Below are positions 1-11,629 of a stretch of 64,000 bases of DNA, one piece after another. The DNA is from Symsagittifera roscoffensis (Eukaryota > Xenacoelomorpha > Acoela > Convolutidae). The number at the start of each line of letters is the position of its first letter. Position 1 is the stretch's first letter. The stretch covers positions 71,757,617-71,821,616 of the forward strand of contig NC_087063.1 in assembly GCF_963678635.1 (NCBI RefSeq), written 5' to 3'. The translations under genes were made by a program, and so were the position numbers. The notes beneath the pieces were generated by a model, which was not told the DNA's origin, did not search any database, and was given only the letters and a program-made list of their open reading frames with translations.

Positions 1-2399
1 GAGGCATAATATGCCAGCTTAGTTCGAAAACTAGTTTATCTCGAAAAACTGCAATAGTATAATGTTTTCTGTCAATTTTATTTAATATATGAAGCAATCA
101 TTAGATCTTGTTATATGATTTCTCCAGTTGATTTTTGTCTGAACAATTTTTTAATGGAAAATTGGTATTTAAGTTGAGCAGCTCAATACTAAATTAGTTG
201 GCACTGTTTTTGATGCTCATCTGTTTTTAACTGTTTTTAAGCAAAGTCTGGAATAAGACATTTGTCTTGCCTGCTGTTTTGTGGTTTCACAAATGGCAAA
301 ATTTTTTTAAAAAGCTGTCATAATTGTCTTGTATCGAATAACGGAAATCATTTAGCTGGCCTCCATTCATTTTGGAAAGATTATTTCAGAGCGGATAATG
401 ATAATTTGTTCCCAATCTAATCTAAAAATTTTTATTTGAAGCAAAAACAAGCAAAACTATTGACTGACACTAGATTGGGAGGACGTTGCTAGAGCTGAAG
501 GTTTGCTGTCACGCGCCTCAGAAAACTGAAAATATCAAAATCAAGTCACAGCTCTCATAGGATTTGCACTGAGCGTTATATATGAACTGATGTGAATGTA
601 AACGAGACTACTCGTATCAGGGCAGAACCCAAAAGTTCAATCTGCACTTTATGATTGTTCTCGAATACAGTTTCTGGAATAAATGTTAAAATTTAGAATT
701 TGAAATTCTTACATCAACATCCAAAAGTTACTAGTTAGTGATATGGATATGGAATTGAGGCTCATAAGGAACCATTATATCTAAATAAATTGTCGTAGCA
801 TTCCGCATTTCAGTCGATTAGCATGCTCAATTGGAATAGTGTTGTTGGGTTTTTGTTTTAATTCCACTTTGATTTTGAACAAGGCATTGACAAGTTTGAA
901 ATTCAACAGTGTTAACTAGCAATTGGTGCTAGCGCAGAAAACCGAAGTTAGAATTCGTACTGTACATTACGGCCTTTACCCTTTTGCGGAGTTAAGCTTT
1001 TTGTCAAGCCATTTTCGCTACCCCATTTTATTGCGCTTCAACAGTTTTTAGCAAACAAAATTATTAATTGCAGGCAAATTGGTGCTCATGCTAGTAGACA
1101 GGTCCGCGCCAATTAGCTCGCCTCCAGATAATTTCTTCTTATCTTTGCACTCTTTTTTGGGATAAAATTTTGCCTTCAAATCTATTATGTCGAACAACGA
1201 AACTGGTCAAAATCAAGGATTCATTACAAGCATATGCAATGATTCAATGCTTTCGGTACGAAATTCGGTATGAAAATATATCTTGAAGTAAATTGAAAAG
1301 ATAGGGAAAATACCGTTTGTTTTCTCGCTGTTTTTTGCCTGTTTAATACCATGTAAAACTTGTCAATCACTCTCAGATTATTTGATTAATTTGGTTTCCG
1401 GGAGTTGCAATTGAATCAATGGAACGAATTGCGATCAGACACAACATATCAGCGCAATCTCAAATCCTTTTTTTGGAAAAATGGGAACAACTGCAATGCT
1501 CTGTCATTTTTGTTATACATGCAAGCAAGTGAGCGTAGTGTAGTCGTGAAAATCATTTTCTAACCAAAATTAAAAAATTGACCATTTGGTGACACTTTTG
1601 CTATAATCAAAATCTGCAGTATTGGAATGTTATTTACATCTGTTTTCGCATTTTGGTTGCGTTTTTTGCGATCATCAAGTGACGGTGGCATGAAAAGAAA
1701 ACCACGAGACTTTTAATCTGTTTGGCTCATTTAAGACGACTTAGCACTAGTTTTGTTTCTTATTTGGTTTGCATTTTTGCTACTTTGCATTGACAATTTA
1801 TTAGAATCTGTATCTGCTTTTTTGGTGGACAGTTTTGTTATTTCGAAGGTCAGTGGCGCAGGTGCTAATCCCGGGGTCAGAGATTCGAATACGATACTTT
1901 GCAAAAGTTCTTAGTATTTAACACTCATTTCTTTACTTTTACTTATATCCCATCTTAGAACTTCTGTTTTCTGTTTTTTCGTTTGTGCAGCTTCACCTCT
2001 GTGTATACTATCTGAAGCAGTAAGTAGAAAACTGGAAAAAGTCTAGATGGAATGTTTGAACAATTGCAATTTTCAAATCCATGTCAAATAGAGCAGCTAA
2101 TTTCGAGAACAGTTCAAGCCGCGATGGTAAAAATGTTTTGATCACATGGTCACATCCTCATCATATAAATATGAACGATGCTATTCAAGTTTATATTGAT
2201 CCATCAATAAAGAAATTTATTGTAGGGCATAGACTTGGAAATCGCCGATTCTGACTTGTGTCCTTTTTGTTTGAAAATGATCAGATCTCTGTCAAAATAA
2301 TATCAAATATGGAAAAAAGGAACTGTTAAGTCTTCTTTATTTTATTTTAAAAAATTATTTGTGAGCAGATTAAATCGATGCTCGAACAAACTTGCTTTT
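1..2399. other. AT-rich spacer, no gene recognised
   Basis: No open frame of useful length, splice-compatible exon or recognisable protein was found on either strand. The only structured feature noticed is a weak tRNA-like patch near 1853-1905, listed separately. Confidence 0.6.
1853..1905 (+). repeat. tRNA-like (possible SINE head) fragment
   Basis: The stretch contains an A-box-like AGTGGCGCAGG followed about 25 bases on by a B-box-like AGATTCGAATAC, the spacing expected for a polymerase III promoter of tRNA origin. No acceptor stem closes around it, so it is not a functional tRNA. It could be a SINE remnant or chance. Confidence 0.22.
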
Positions 2400-2916
2400 T
2401 GTTACGACTTTGGATACGAAAGTAACCGAATATTTGTGCTCGGGCTGGGTTTTTTTTCTTCAGACAAATTTCGACTTTTTAACTAGCCATTTTTGACAAA
2501 TTTTTTTTTGTCATTCAAAAGGTAGTGTTGCCCGGAGGTTAAAATTGAAAAGATATGTCAGCTGTGATCATTTTTCGTATCGTTATGGGGGCCTAAAGAT
2601 TGCCATTTTGGCCAATTTGGGACAGTTAACGCGCTATTAAAGCGTAAGCGGAGATTTAATGTGTCATAGATATCATTCCAAATTGATTGAAAGGAGCTTA
2701 TTTGCCCTAATTGATTTGTTACAGGGAGCGAAATTTATCCTGTTTTTACCTTATATGGCGTGTGGTTGGCGATTTTCATAGAAAATTTCAAATATAAGTA
2801 AAAAAAAAAATTTCGTTCTATTTTATTACTTTTAAATTTATTATGTTATTACTGTTCAATAAACCTTAAAAAGCAGTCGGAACATTCAAGGCTTCGCCCT
2901 GATACGAGCAGTCTTG
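2400..2916 (+). repeat. Interspersed repeat family C, near full length
   Basis: One of the best preserved copies of a roughly 520-bp family found many times in this window on both strands. It begins with a TGTTCCGACT-like motif (here TGTTACGACT), contains the phrase GACAAATTTCGACTTTTTAACTAG split over its first 100 bases, and ends with AGTCGGAACA, a small hairpin (GGCTTCGCC) and GATACGAGCAGTCTTG. The 10-bp motif and its reverse complement form subterminal inverted repeats. No coding capacity, so it is a non-autonomous element; class uncertain (MITE or Helitron-like). Confidence 0.75.
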
Positions 2917-5794
2917 TTTTGCTTTGAGAACTGTTTCAACTGCTATAAAACAAAAAAATAAAGCAAGAAAATGATTAACATTACATTTTCTAATCCCACC
3001 TTATTTATGGAAAAAACTTTTGTCACAAATGTTATTTTGTTAATATAAATCTGAAAATTAAAACAATATTTTGACGTAAGTTTGCAAATCAACAAGCCAC
3101 ATCAAGTGAATTTCAGGCTGGCTTCTAAACAATATAAGAGAAAAAAAATTAAAATATAGTAAATATAAGAGTTATATATACATATAAAATTTAAAACCAA
3201 CAAAAGTTTTTATAACTGGTACTTGTTCATTTCAATGATGTAATTTTTTTATTACTTCGGTTTTAAAATTTGACTTTGTTTTGAGCGTTTTCAGGTTTTT
3301 AGGCACATAGGATTTTTAGGTTTCTTGGCACATACTCTAGCAAACGAAAACTCTGATGATTAAATTCCATAAACTCCATAAACTCTGATGATTAATTTCT
3401 GGTACTAACAGTTTCAAATTATTGCACCCTAATGATGTATATCATCCACAGTTTTAACCGTTTGATTAAGAGTTCCCATATTACTCCAAAAATCAATAAC
3501 ATGTGGGTATGGAAACTATCGGACCGAGCAATGTTACTTAAACACAATACCAATGAGAAAAAAGACAAACATCTGAACACAACAACTTTCAGGAATGATA
3601 GAATGTAAAGACTCCGAGTGGTTTTTCTCCAAAAAAAATAAATTTGATTTTAGAAACTATTTATTTAGTTTTTTTTGTCAACTCGATGTTATCGGTTTGA
3701 CTGAAATCTATCCTTACTTCTGAAGACCGTTTCCGTAAATTTGTTTTGCTTGCACTTTCGCCATTTTATTTATTGGCAATGGGAAACTATTATTTTTGTC
3801 GAAACAAGTTTTATCAATGACGGCACATCGGCACATATTTCAAAGCAAAGTTGATTTTGCGTTTTTTTTGCAGCATGCAAAAATTCCGTTGTTGTTGTCC
3901 CAGGCTATGACAACGTTCCCACCAGAAAAAAAAACGTTAGATGTTGGTTGTTTTCGTTAGGCAATGAAACAAGACTTTTTTTCCGTAAATAATTTTTCCT
4001 ACAATTTTTCGGAAAAACTAGTTTTAGTTTTAAATGTTAACTTGTTTTAGTAATAACTAATGTTAATACTAAGTATTAAGTGTTAACTTGTTTTAGTTTC
4101 CAACTTTTGTTAGTATTAAATGTTAACAGCTTTCAAGTTTTTTTTGCACTTGGCCTAAAGTTAACACCATCGCCTTTACACACTAAGGTCAGGGACTCAA
4201 ATCCCGGCCAGACCTTGTTTTTTTCAGCATGCATGCCACTGAAAAGTTTTTTTTTCAGTAAAATTGTTATGTCTAATTTCTGCGCAAGCTTTGTCTACTT
4301 AGTTACCATATCACGGATTTTTTTGTGCTGTAAGCAAGTTCCATGATAGCTGCAAGTATTGTTCATTGTAGCTTCAGGGTGACTCGAAACATTTAAAAGT
4401 TTTATCAATAGTCATTTCTTTTCGGCTCAACTGTTGTTTGTCGAAAGATTGTCGGCTTTTTTTCCGCTTCGTAAAATTTGCTCCATTGCTTGATCAAATT
4501 TCAAAGCTTGTATTTGGCATGTTTGATGCAAACAAGTATTTTTTAAAATTATGGTATGGGTATCTCGCAAACTTTTTAGTGACTTTCAAAAAATGGGTAT
4601 CAATAGAAAAACCGCCTTCTCTCCTCTGTGCCTGCATACTTCACCAGTCTCATTCGACTTTACCCCTCGGTCAACAGTCTCCAAAAAATCTGACGGGTGA
4701 AATATTGATCAATGGTTTTGATTATTTCTTATGTTTTCTTCAAAGGAGCTCAACGATGATTAGTGAGAAACTCTCTTGCATCAGCGGCCACTCATAGTTT
4801 TTTTAACATACAAAAAAATTGCCCACTGAAAAAGCAAGCTTTTAATTTTTTGGACAATTTTTTTTTCATTTTGAGCTTTTCTCTAAAAACTACCCAACCA
4901 GATCTTAAATTTTGTGTTCAACCCAAAAACTGGGGCGTTGGAACCTCCATTGCAAATATGACTGCGCTCAGTTTTTCTACAACAAAAACATTTATGGCCT
5001 TCGGTTGTTTTTGAAACTTCTTGACTTTTATCAAGATCTACGATCCTAGTTTTCAGGTTCAATCGGAATTACCATTTACTCTAATATATTCTGTTTAAGT
5101 GGCTCAACCTCAAATACCTTAAAAACTATGATTCGAAAAAAAATAATATTTTTTTTATTATACTTTTTTTGAAATTTTACTTTTCTCAAATTTTTTTTCA
5201 AACATCTGAATTTGTGGGGTTTGAATTATTAATGCAGGCTGCTTGAAATTCTTCAGCATAAGCAGCTAGCATTAGCAGCTAGATACTCTAAAATGTCAAA
5301 TTTGGTCGACCGTTTTTTTTGGAAACTTTTTGGCTTTTCTCGATAACTACCCGGCAAAAACTGCTGTCAAGGGTTAAACCGAAACAGCAGGATCTTCCTA
5401 TCCCAATTTTTAAAAAAAAAAATAATTGCTTTAAATAAGTCAAGTTTTGAAATTTTGATATGACATTTTTTGGGAAATTTTCTGACTTTTTTAGAAAACT
5501 TCTCTGCCAATTCTCAGGTAACACCGTATTGGGAATCATAAAGAATTGGCAACTCCTTAATGTTTTGTAAAAAAGATGCTATGTCTTTGGAAATTCCAAA
5601 ATCTCAAAGCTTTTCACTATTCTCACTCGTTTTAGTAGAGAAATAATTTCCTTGCTCAAATTCTTGTTTTTGCAAATTCTGCAAATTCTTGTTTTTGTAA
5701 TTACCCATTTCATACCGCATCAGTAAGCAAGAGTGGCGAACTGTGAATTCGTTTCGATAATTCTCTAAAATGGAGGCGAATTACCTCATTTATT
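2917..5794. other. AT-rich spacer, no gene recognised
   Basis: Several open frames of 80-120 codons occur but none starts convincingly, resembles a known family or has exon-like base composition. A GT-rich motif (TTAACTTGTTTTAGTTT) is repeated around 4035-4130. A B-box-like GGGACTCAAATCCC lies near 4190, perhaps a SINE remnant. Confidence 0.5.
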
Positions 5795-6166
5795 CTATAT
5801 CTTAAGCATATTGCATCTCAAATTTATCGTACCGCTATCAATTTTTGGGATGAAATTGGCTAAGGAGTTAGTCATGACGATGTATATTTTTCGCTTGAAA
5901 GCTATCTTATTTGGCACTCTTGTAGACTCTTGGAGTTTCCTGTAGAATTTTGTTTGCCAATTAGTCTTGTTCATCATCTCCTTGTCCTTTCTACGTAAAA
6001 TTATCAGATCGTAGTTGAGTTTGTGCTCCGCAAACAGCGAAGGTGCAAAAAGAGCAAGGAAATTATCTGAATTTTCATTCACTCTGCCCTGAAAAATCCA
6101 TTCTGTTTCAAGTGATTTTGTAAAATAACTCATTTTATATTTGGTATGTGAGGCGTAATTGAACAT
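5795..6166 (-). CDS. Unassigned open frame, 123 aa
   Basis: A 123-codon frame with an ATG start, lysine- and asparagine-rich, with no recognised domain, signal peptide or membrane segment. It is somewhat less AT-rich than its surroundings, which is the only reason to list it. There is no paralog in the window and no neighbouring exon that joins in frame. It may be a chance frame or a fragment of a decayed element. Confidence 0.18.
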   Translation of the reverse strand: MFNYASHTKYKMSYFTKSLETEWIFQGRVNENSDNFLALFAPSLFAEHKLNYDLIILRRKDKEMMNKTNWQTKFYRKLQESTRVPNKIAFKRKIYIVMTNSLANFIPKIDSGTINLRCNMLKI

Positions 6167-7594
6167 ATAATTGATTTTGAATAGCAGTTCAGAATTTTGC
6201 CCTTATGAGAGCACTCTGGTTTTACTCAAAACAGTTCTAATGCTCGAACTAAATACTTTTAACAGTTGAGCCTAAGGGTTAATGGTGCCTTAAAATAAAA
6301 AAATGATGATGGAGGTTTCAACATTTAACTTTGCCAACCATGGGTAATTAAAGCCCATTTTGTATTTTCCTATTTTTTTGTTAATTCTTGGCGCATGCGA
6401 AGAGTTAATCTAGCTTGGAATTTTTCAAATGAGTCGAGAGAGTTGAATTGGTCTTTCAGATACATACATCACTTTGTTCACAACGCTTATGCTATCTAAA
6501 TTTATAAGCTTGAAACTTTATCATCAATTTTATTTGTTTAACACAAAAAATAAATAATTATAATTACAACTAGTGGAGTTATATCAATATATAGAAAGGA
6601 AAATCTCTGTTCTTTTCTGTTTTGTTTTGCATTTCCAACTTTCGAATAAAGTCATGAATTGATTAAGTAACTAATTTAATTGGCGTTTTTGTGGTTTGCA
6701 GAGGATCCATGAAAAACTTTGCAGCCTGTCTAGACATAGTCCATTTCTCTTAATTCCTCACAATTCCAATCTGCGTTATTTTGTTGAGTGAAACTCTTTT
6801 TTTTTGCGACTCAAGGTTGTTTTTTTTTTGGGTCTAGAACTTTTTGCGTGGTACCATTATTGCACCCGTAATCGGTCGGGCTGTAGTAGACATGAAGCTG
6901 GAGGTCAAGCGAGAGCTTGTCCTCACACACTATCATTGCTATGGCAGGGGATTGATTACACGATCTGATGATCACGAAGTGAACGCCTCACCACTATGCT
7001 TCGTTGATATGGTTGAGTTTGGTCGTTTTTTCCTCAGATAAAATTGAATCACCCAGTTTTCAAATGATTCGACCAAAAGTTTTTTCAGAAATATCCAGTT
7101 TCCCGGTATATTAAAAATTCCGGTTTTGTTATAATGTTCTGACCATTTAAAACGGGAGAAACTTTGTATTTGTTAAGGGTGTTTCAGGTGGTTTTTTTCA
7201 TGCTAAGTTAGGTACCACAAATCATAATTGGAATGGGTCGAGTAATGTATCAAATTAAAGCTCTTACAATTTTTAAAAAGTTATTTCATTTTTTTAAATT
7301 TGCGTCGCAGAAAGTTTGGTCTAAATAGGTTCCTTATAGTGAATTGTGAGAGCTCGAAAAATCTATTTGGTCGGCCTAGAAAAAAAGATCGATGAACTCT
7401 TGAAGGTTTTTCAATATAAATCAATCCATCCCTCCCCCCCTCCCCCCGCGAGAAAATCATCGATCCGCTCCTGATTTGAGCTAAACATTTTACTGTTACT
7501 TGAGCTATCTATCCCAATGACTTATTGACTATTTAAGCAAAAGTGTAAATTTTTACATGCAATTTGGTAGAAAATTCAAATTAATCTAGTGACA
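6167..7594. other. Spacer downstream of the RhoGEF gene
   Basis: No gene recognised. Bases 6844-7030 are locally GC-richer and hold a short open frame of no known family. Bases about 7430-7477 (C-runs followed by GATCCGCTCCTG) look like the right end of a hAT-type MITE of family D (CAGGGGCGGATC terminus). The 3' UTR of the minus-strand RhoGEF must lie here, but no clear AATAAA was seen. Confidence 0.45.
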
Positions 7595-8921
7595 CTAAGC
7601 TTCTAGAATAACACCTAACATTATGTTTCCCATTGCATTTCGTCTTTTATTCCACTTTGAATTCTCAAAAGCAAACTTTCTGCATTCCTTCATCCATTCT
7701 TCCGCAGTTTCAGCCGAAGAAAATTTGACCGCAGTGACCTCTGAAGTGGCAATCTCAGTGACCTCTAGTACCAAAGGTCGCTCAGGCTCAACGCACAGAG
7801 AGCATTCGGTTATGTTCAGTTTCCGAATCGTCATGAAATCATTGTTGGCTACTTCTTTCAGAACCAAAAGATATACCTCTTTATTCCGGTTGTGTAGGTA
7901 CATATGGGAATAATTACTAAGTATCACTAACATCGCCACGTACTTTCGACGTCGTTTCGTCACTTTTGATTTCAGTGATATTTTCTCGAAACCGACGAAA
8001 TCGGCCATGAGCAAGGTTGTGTTTTCGGTTTCGGATTCGAGCTCTCGGCAAGCCAGTTTGGGCCAATCAATGATGTTGTCTTTCGGCTCAAATCGGACTG
8101 TTTTGAGATTCGAAGGCTCTCCGTTTTTAATGACCCCCGAATTTTGGTTTCTGATTCTTTTCAAATAGAAATTGATTTTGGAAACTGCTCGTTTTGAGTT
8201 CATCCAATCAATGTGAATTCTGGGTGTTAGTTTTCGAATGTATTCCAGTAAGATCGGGTATCGAATTAATCGTTGCAGGGGTTTCAAGAGCCATCGCTCT
8301 ACAGCAGGACCATTTTGAAATTCGGAGACTTGTTCTTGGCAGTTTGATACAAAAGCTTTAACTGAATTCTTCTCAGATTGAATTTTATAAAAGCTGTCGA
8401 CTTTTTCGTTAACCGAGTTACAATACGCTTCATATGATAGGAACATGGAGTAAGATTCGTTAAACAATCTCCCAATTTCCAGTGTATGATAAGTTTGGTC
8501 GCCGTTTTGCAACGCTTTCCAAATTTCCTCGCGGAAAAGCGACAGAAAGTTGGCATTATGGCGAACTATTTCGGCCAAATTTCCAAAAATTGTTTGGTAC
8601 TCTGCGCTAGTTATGAGGCCTGATTTAACTAGCCGATCACTAACTTCTCTTTGCAAACATCTGATCTCTTCTCCATAGGATATTTCTTCGCGAACTAACT
8701 CAATGATAAGCTCGCGTCTCTGCTTTCGACTGTGTGAACACTTTTGGCAGATGTTCTGAATGGTCGAAATGGGTTTTGAGGATGGTTCAAGGTCGCTTAA
8801 GAATAATTCGCAGTCTTGACATAAGGGTTGTGTAACTCTGGCAGTTGCGACTGGCAGTCTTGGCTCGCTGTTTAGGAAAGTTCCACTCGACCTTGAGTTT
8901 ATCTGAGACCTAAGCAGACGT
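7595..8921 (-). CDS. RhoGEF gene, exon 2 (DH-PH domains)
   Basis: Encodes the catalytic half of a Dbl-family guanine nucleotide exchange factor that would activate Rho-type GTPases at membranes. A DH domain is visible: the first conserved helix (ELVREEISYGEEI) and, about 120 residues on, the hallmark LLKPLQRLIRYPILLEYIRKL. After it comes a PH domain ending in the typical helix ETAEEWMKECRKF. Just before the DH domain are two CxxC pairs (CQDC and CQKC, about 20 residues apart), possibly a small zinc-binding module. The open frame runs further upstream, to a GTG at 8941, but has no ATG there. The acceptor TTTAATTAG ending at 8922 gives a start at 8921 that joins in frame to the exon at 9778-10385, for a 644-aa protein. 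Subfamily not assigned. The coding call is firm; the exact 5' edge is inferred. Confidence 0.88.
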
Positions 8922-9777
8922 CTAATTAAATTGTAAATCACTAGACATCAGCAACGAATTGAGTAATTGGCGGTTAGACCTTGTCTCAGCTTCCACATTA
9001 TTCCCTACCATTTCAAATATTCGAAGCCTTCGCTACCCAAAAATCCTTCTTTTGGTGCTAATTTGCGTCCTTCAATTTTAAAAAACTTTTGGCGCCAACA
9101 TGTTAATTGCAGGAGGGTGAGAGATGATTCCGGATAAAGACGCCAAAAATGCAGTTTCCTGTTCAAAGCTTTCCAAAAACTGCGCGAAAACGCCCAAAAA
9201 TGCCAAATAACGGCCGTTTTCTCAAATTTGATCTGCAACCTAGTAATATTTTTAGAACAGGTTTCAGGGCATCTCAGAACTCAATTTGATTGGCCTAAAA
9301 AGGAGATAATCAAACTCTCCGAATTACAGAAAACTCCGCCTCGCCCTTTCGCGAAAACCCTAGATCTGCCCCTGATACAGAAGAGGCAGTACATTTCCCA
9401 GCCCCACAACTATAGTTGCTGTAATTTTTCAAAAGGACTGCCTTGGTATCCTTTAATTGCATTCAATTTTTCCCGACTGATCATAAAAGCGTTTTTGGAG
9501 CCTAAATGCTTTTATTTGAAAAGACAAGGGCGCGCTAACTTTTTAGAACCTTCTGAAGCGATATTTGAACAGAAACTTTTGAAAAAAAAAAACTTTTTGG
9601 GAGAGCCCGAACAAGAAATCAAATGATAATCTGAAATTGTGCTGGCTCGGTAAGCTACTTTAAGATTCAACTGATGACTAATTGCTAATAAAGCATCTGT
9701 TCTCCCAGTGAGCGCATTTTTGAAAATATAAAAAAATTACAACACTTTGTATTTTACATAATTAGTAGAAGTCCTAC
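8922..9777 (-). other. RhoGEF intron with hAT-like MITE
   Basis: Predicted GT-AG intron: donor GTAGGA at 9777, acceptor TTTAATTAG ending at 8922. It holds a diverged family D MITE (listed separately). Apparent open frames here on both strands lie within the MITE and are not genes. Confidence 0.6.
9040..9374. mobile_element. Family D hAT-like MITE, diverged copy
   Basis: The right end CCCTAGATCTGCCCCTG matches the CCTAGATCCGCCCCTG terminus of the better preserved copies at 59298 and 60660. Internal phrases (TTTTGGCGCC, AAAATGCC) also match. The left end is approximate because the terminus is diverged. Confidence 0.55.
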
Positions 9778-10385
9778 CGGTATGACGACAGTTTCGATTC
9801 GTTCAGCGCCGGAGAGTAACACACAGCGCCTAGAAACTGGATTCCACAGGTGTCATTCTTCGCCATCATCCTCGGAGACGCGGGAGACTCAAGTCTCGAA
9901 GTCTCGGGCAGTTTGTATTTTTTCACGTCTGGATTCGACTGAGAAATAGCATCTAAGTTCTGATGCCTTACTGGGCTTTTCGGAAAATTTGGCTTCTTGA
10001 AACTCGAGGTTTTTGCTGCTTTTTGAAATTTGGATGAATTATTGACAGTGAAGTTTGAAACTTCTAGAGAACTGTTCACTATGGTTCCAGTGCTGTTTAA
10101 AATCTGCAGTTCGCCGCACGTGTTGAAAGGTTCCTTAGATCGCACACGAGGTTTGACTCGTGCCTCGGGTTTTCGACCTCGGCCTTCGTTCGCTCGGGGC
10201 AAGCCGAGGGGTGGTCTGATATTGTTCACACTTCGGTTTTGGGCAAACTTATTGAGTGAAATATTGGTGTCAGATATCAGCATGCTCTCCGGGCTTTTTT
10301 CTGTCGGTGAGTTGTTCCCACTCCCGATATGTCGTGAAAATCGAGATCTGTTCAAAACTGGACTCTTATTCATCGTCTTGATCAT
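9778..10385 (-). CDS. RhoGEF gene, exon 1 (disordered N-terminus)
   Basis: A 202-codon exon starting at an ATG with an in-frame stop just upstream, distinctly less AT-rich than its flanks, as expected of coding DNA. The product is rich in Ser, Asn, Pro, Lys and Arg (many SP and SPR motifs such as NKSPV, EKSPES, PKSPVR, ESPASPR), so likely disordered and possibly phosphorylated by proline-directed kinases. No folded domain is recognised. The exon ends in phase 2 at TACCG|GTAGGA. Joined to the DH-PH exon at 8921 the total is 1935 nt, an exact codon multiple. The join is an inference from frame and splice sites; the alternative is a separate gene. Confidence 0.62.
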
Positions 10386-11089
10386 TTTCGAACTCGATTA
10401 AAATCTACTTCTTATTTTTTTTTCAAATTATACAGTATCGAATATTGTTTCTTTTTCTCGGCGGATATAGATTTATTCTTTAAATCAGTTAAAATTTATG
10501 ATGAACATTAATCTTTTTGAGTATTTTGGTAAGTTTTCTCTCAAACTGCAGGTGAGATCATTATGAGTTTCAACTGCATTTAACGCTCTATGCATTATCA
10601 CTTCACACTGCTTTCTCTCTCAACGCGAGAAACTTTCAAGCAGTGCTGCTCAAAAAAGAATGCCAGTGTTGAATGTTTTTATAGAAAATGACAGGCCATC
10701 ATTTATACTTTCAATCAAAAATAATTAATCTGAAAACGATTAAAAGCTTTAACTGACACTTAACTTCACTGAGAAGAACAATAGTCAGATCGACTCAAAA
10801 CTTATTCTGAAGTTTTGAAAGGTTCAAAATATTTGTAAATGTTGTTATAATCATTTGAGTGGCATTTCTTTCTCAGGTGCCATTCATTTGAATGATTAAG
10901 TTTTAATTTATTGAAACAGATGACGGAGAGATTGAGTTGTGGCAAAAAATGACTAAGAGATGAGTTATTGTTTAAAAATTTGAAGGAAGAAATTTGACAC
11001 TTGAAGAGCAATAGTTAAAAATCAGTATAAATTAAACCTCAAAAATTTGGATTAGAAAAATGGAGTATGCAAACTTAGTTTACAATGAT
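10386..11089. other. Upstream region of the RhoGEF gene
   Basis: No gene recognised. As the 5' flank of the minus-strand RhoGEF it should contain its promoter, but no TATA box or other element could be named with confidence. Confidence 0.4.
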
Positions 11090-11590
11090 TGGCACCATAG
11101 GCGCCATAGATTTTTTGGATGGGTCTGAAAAATAGTTCCAAACAAGGAGTCTTTTCGTAAACGGGGGAAATTCTGATGGGGTAGTCTATAAAAGTCGAAA
11201 ATGAAAAGCATCCATCACTCGTCGTATCAAGGGACAGATATAGGGATTGGGGTATAGCGACGAATCTTCACCCTAGGGATTCAACCCTTAACCAACCCTT
11301 TGGTACTACTTTACGACATCCATTCTCGGCCGACTGGCCCTATAACTTTTCTAAATGCGTCTTTGGAGCAAAAGGCAAACATTTTGAGGCGAGAGAGCGC
11401 GTCAAAAACGCGTTTTTTGGTCAAATTTTTCCATAAATTGCCCGCGGCGCAGTAAAATGGCGCTTTGGTTCAGGAGAGCTCAGAAACACCATTGGGTCAA
11501 CCTAAAAGAAAAGGTCACAAAGTTATATTTTGCCAAAAATGTTCTGCGCCGCAGGTAAAAAAAAAACAGGCCAAAAACCAAAAAAGCACT
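11090..11590. repeat. Family D-like MITE interior, no clear ends
   Basis: Shares a series of short phrases in the same order with the family D copy at 60660-61063: GGGATTCAACCC, CGGCCGACTGGCCCT near the middle, GAGAGCGCGTC, CGCGTTTTTTGGTCAAA, and GCGCCGCAGG. No CAGGGGCGGATC terminus could be seen, so the borders are approximate. Confidence 0.5.
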
Positions 11591-11629
11591 AAACTCACTT
11601 TCTCACACTTTTATTTTATTAGGTAAACC

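Noticed and set aside
4438-4797. Open frame of 119 codons
   Set aside because: No ATG start, AT-rich composition like its flanks, no recognisable domain.
6844-7041. Open frame of 65 codons in a GC-richer patch
   Set aside because: Too short, no family recognised and no joining exon; mentioned only in the spacer entry.
7595-7913. Plus-strand open frame over the RhoGEF 3' end
   Set aside because: It is the antisense shadow of the PH domain coding sequence.
9005-9626. Open frames on both strands between the RhoGEF exons
   Set aside because: They lie in or beside a family D MITE and match its other copies, not proteins.
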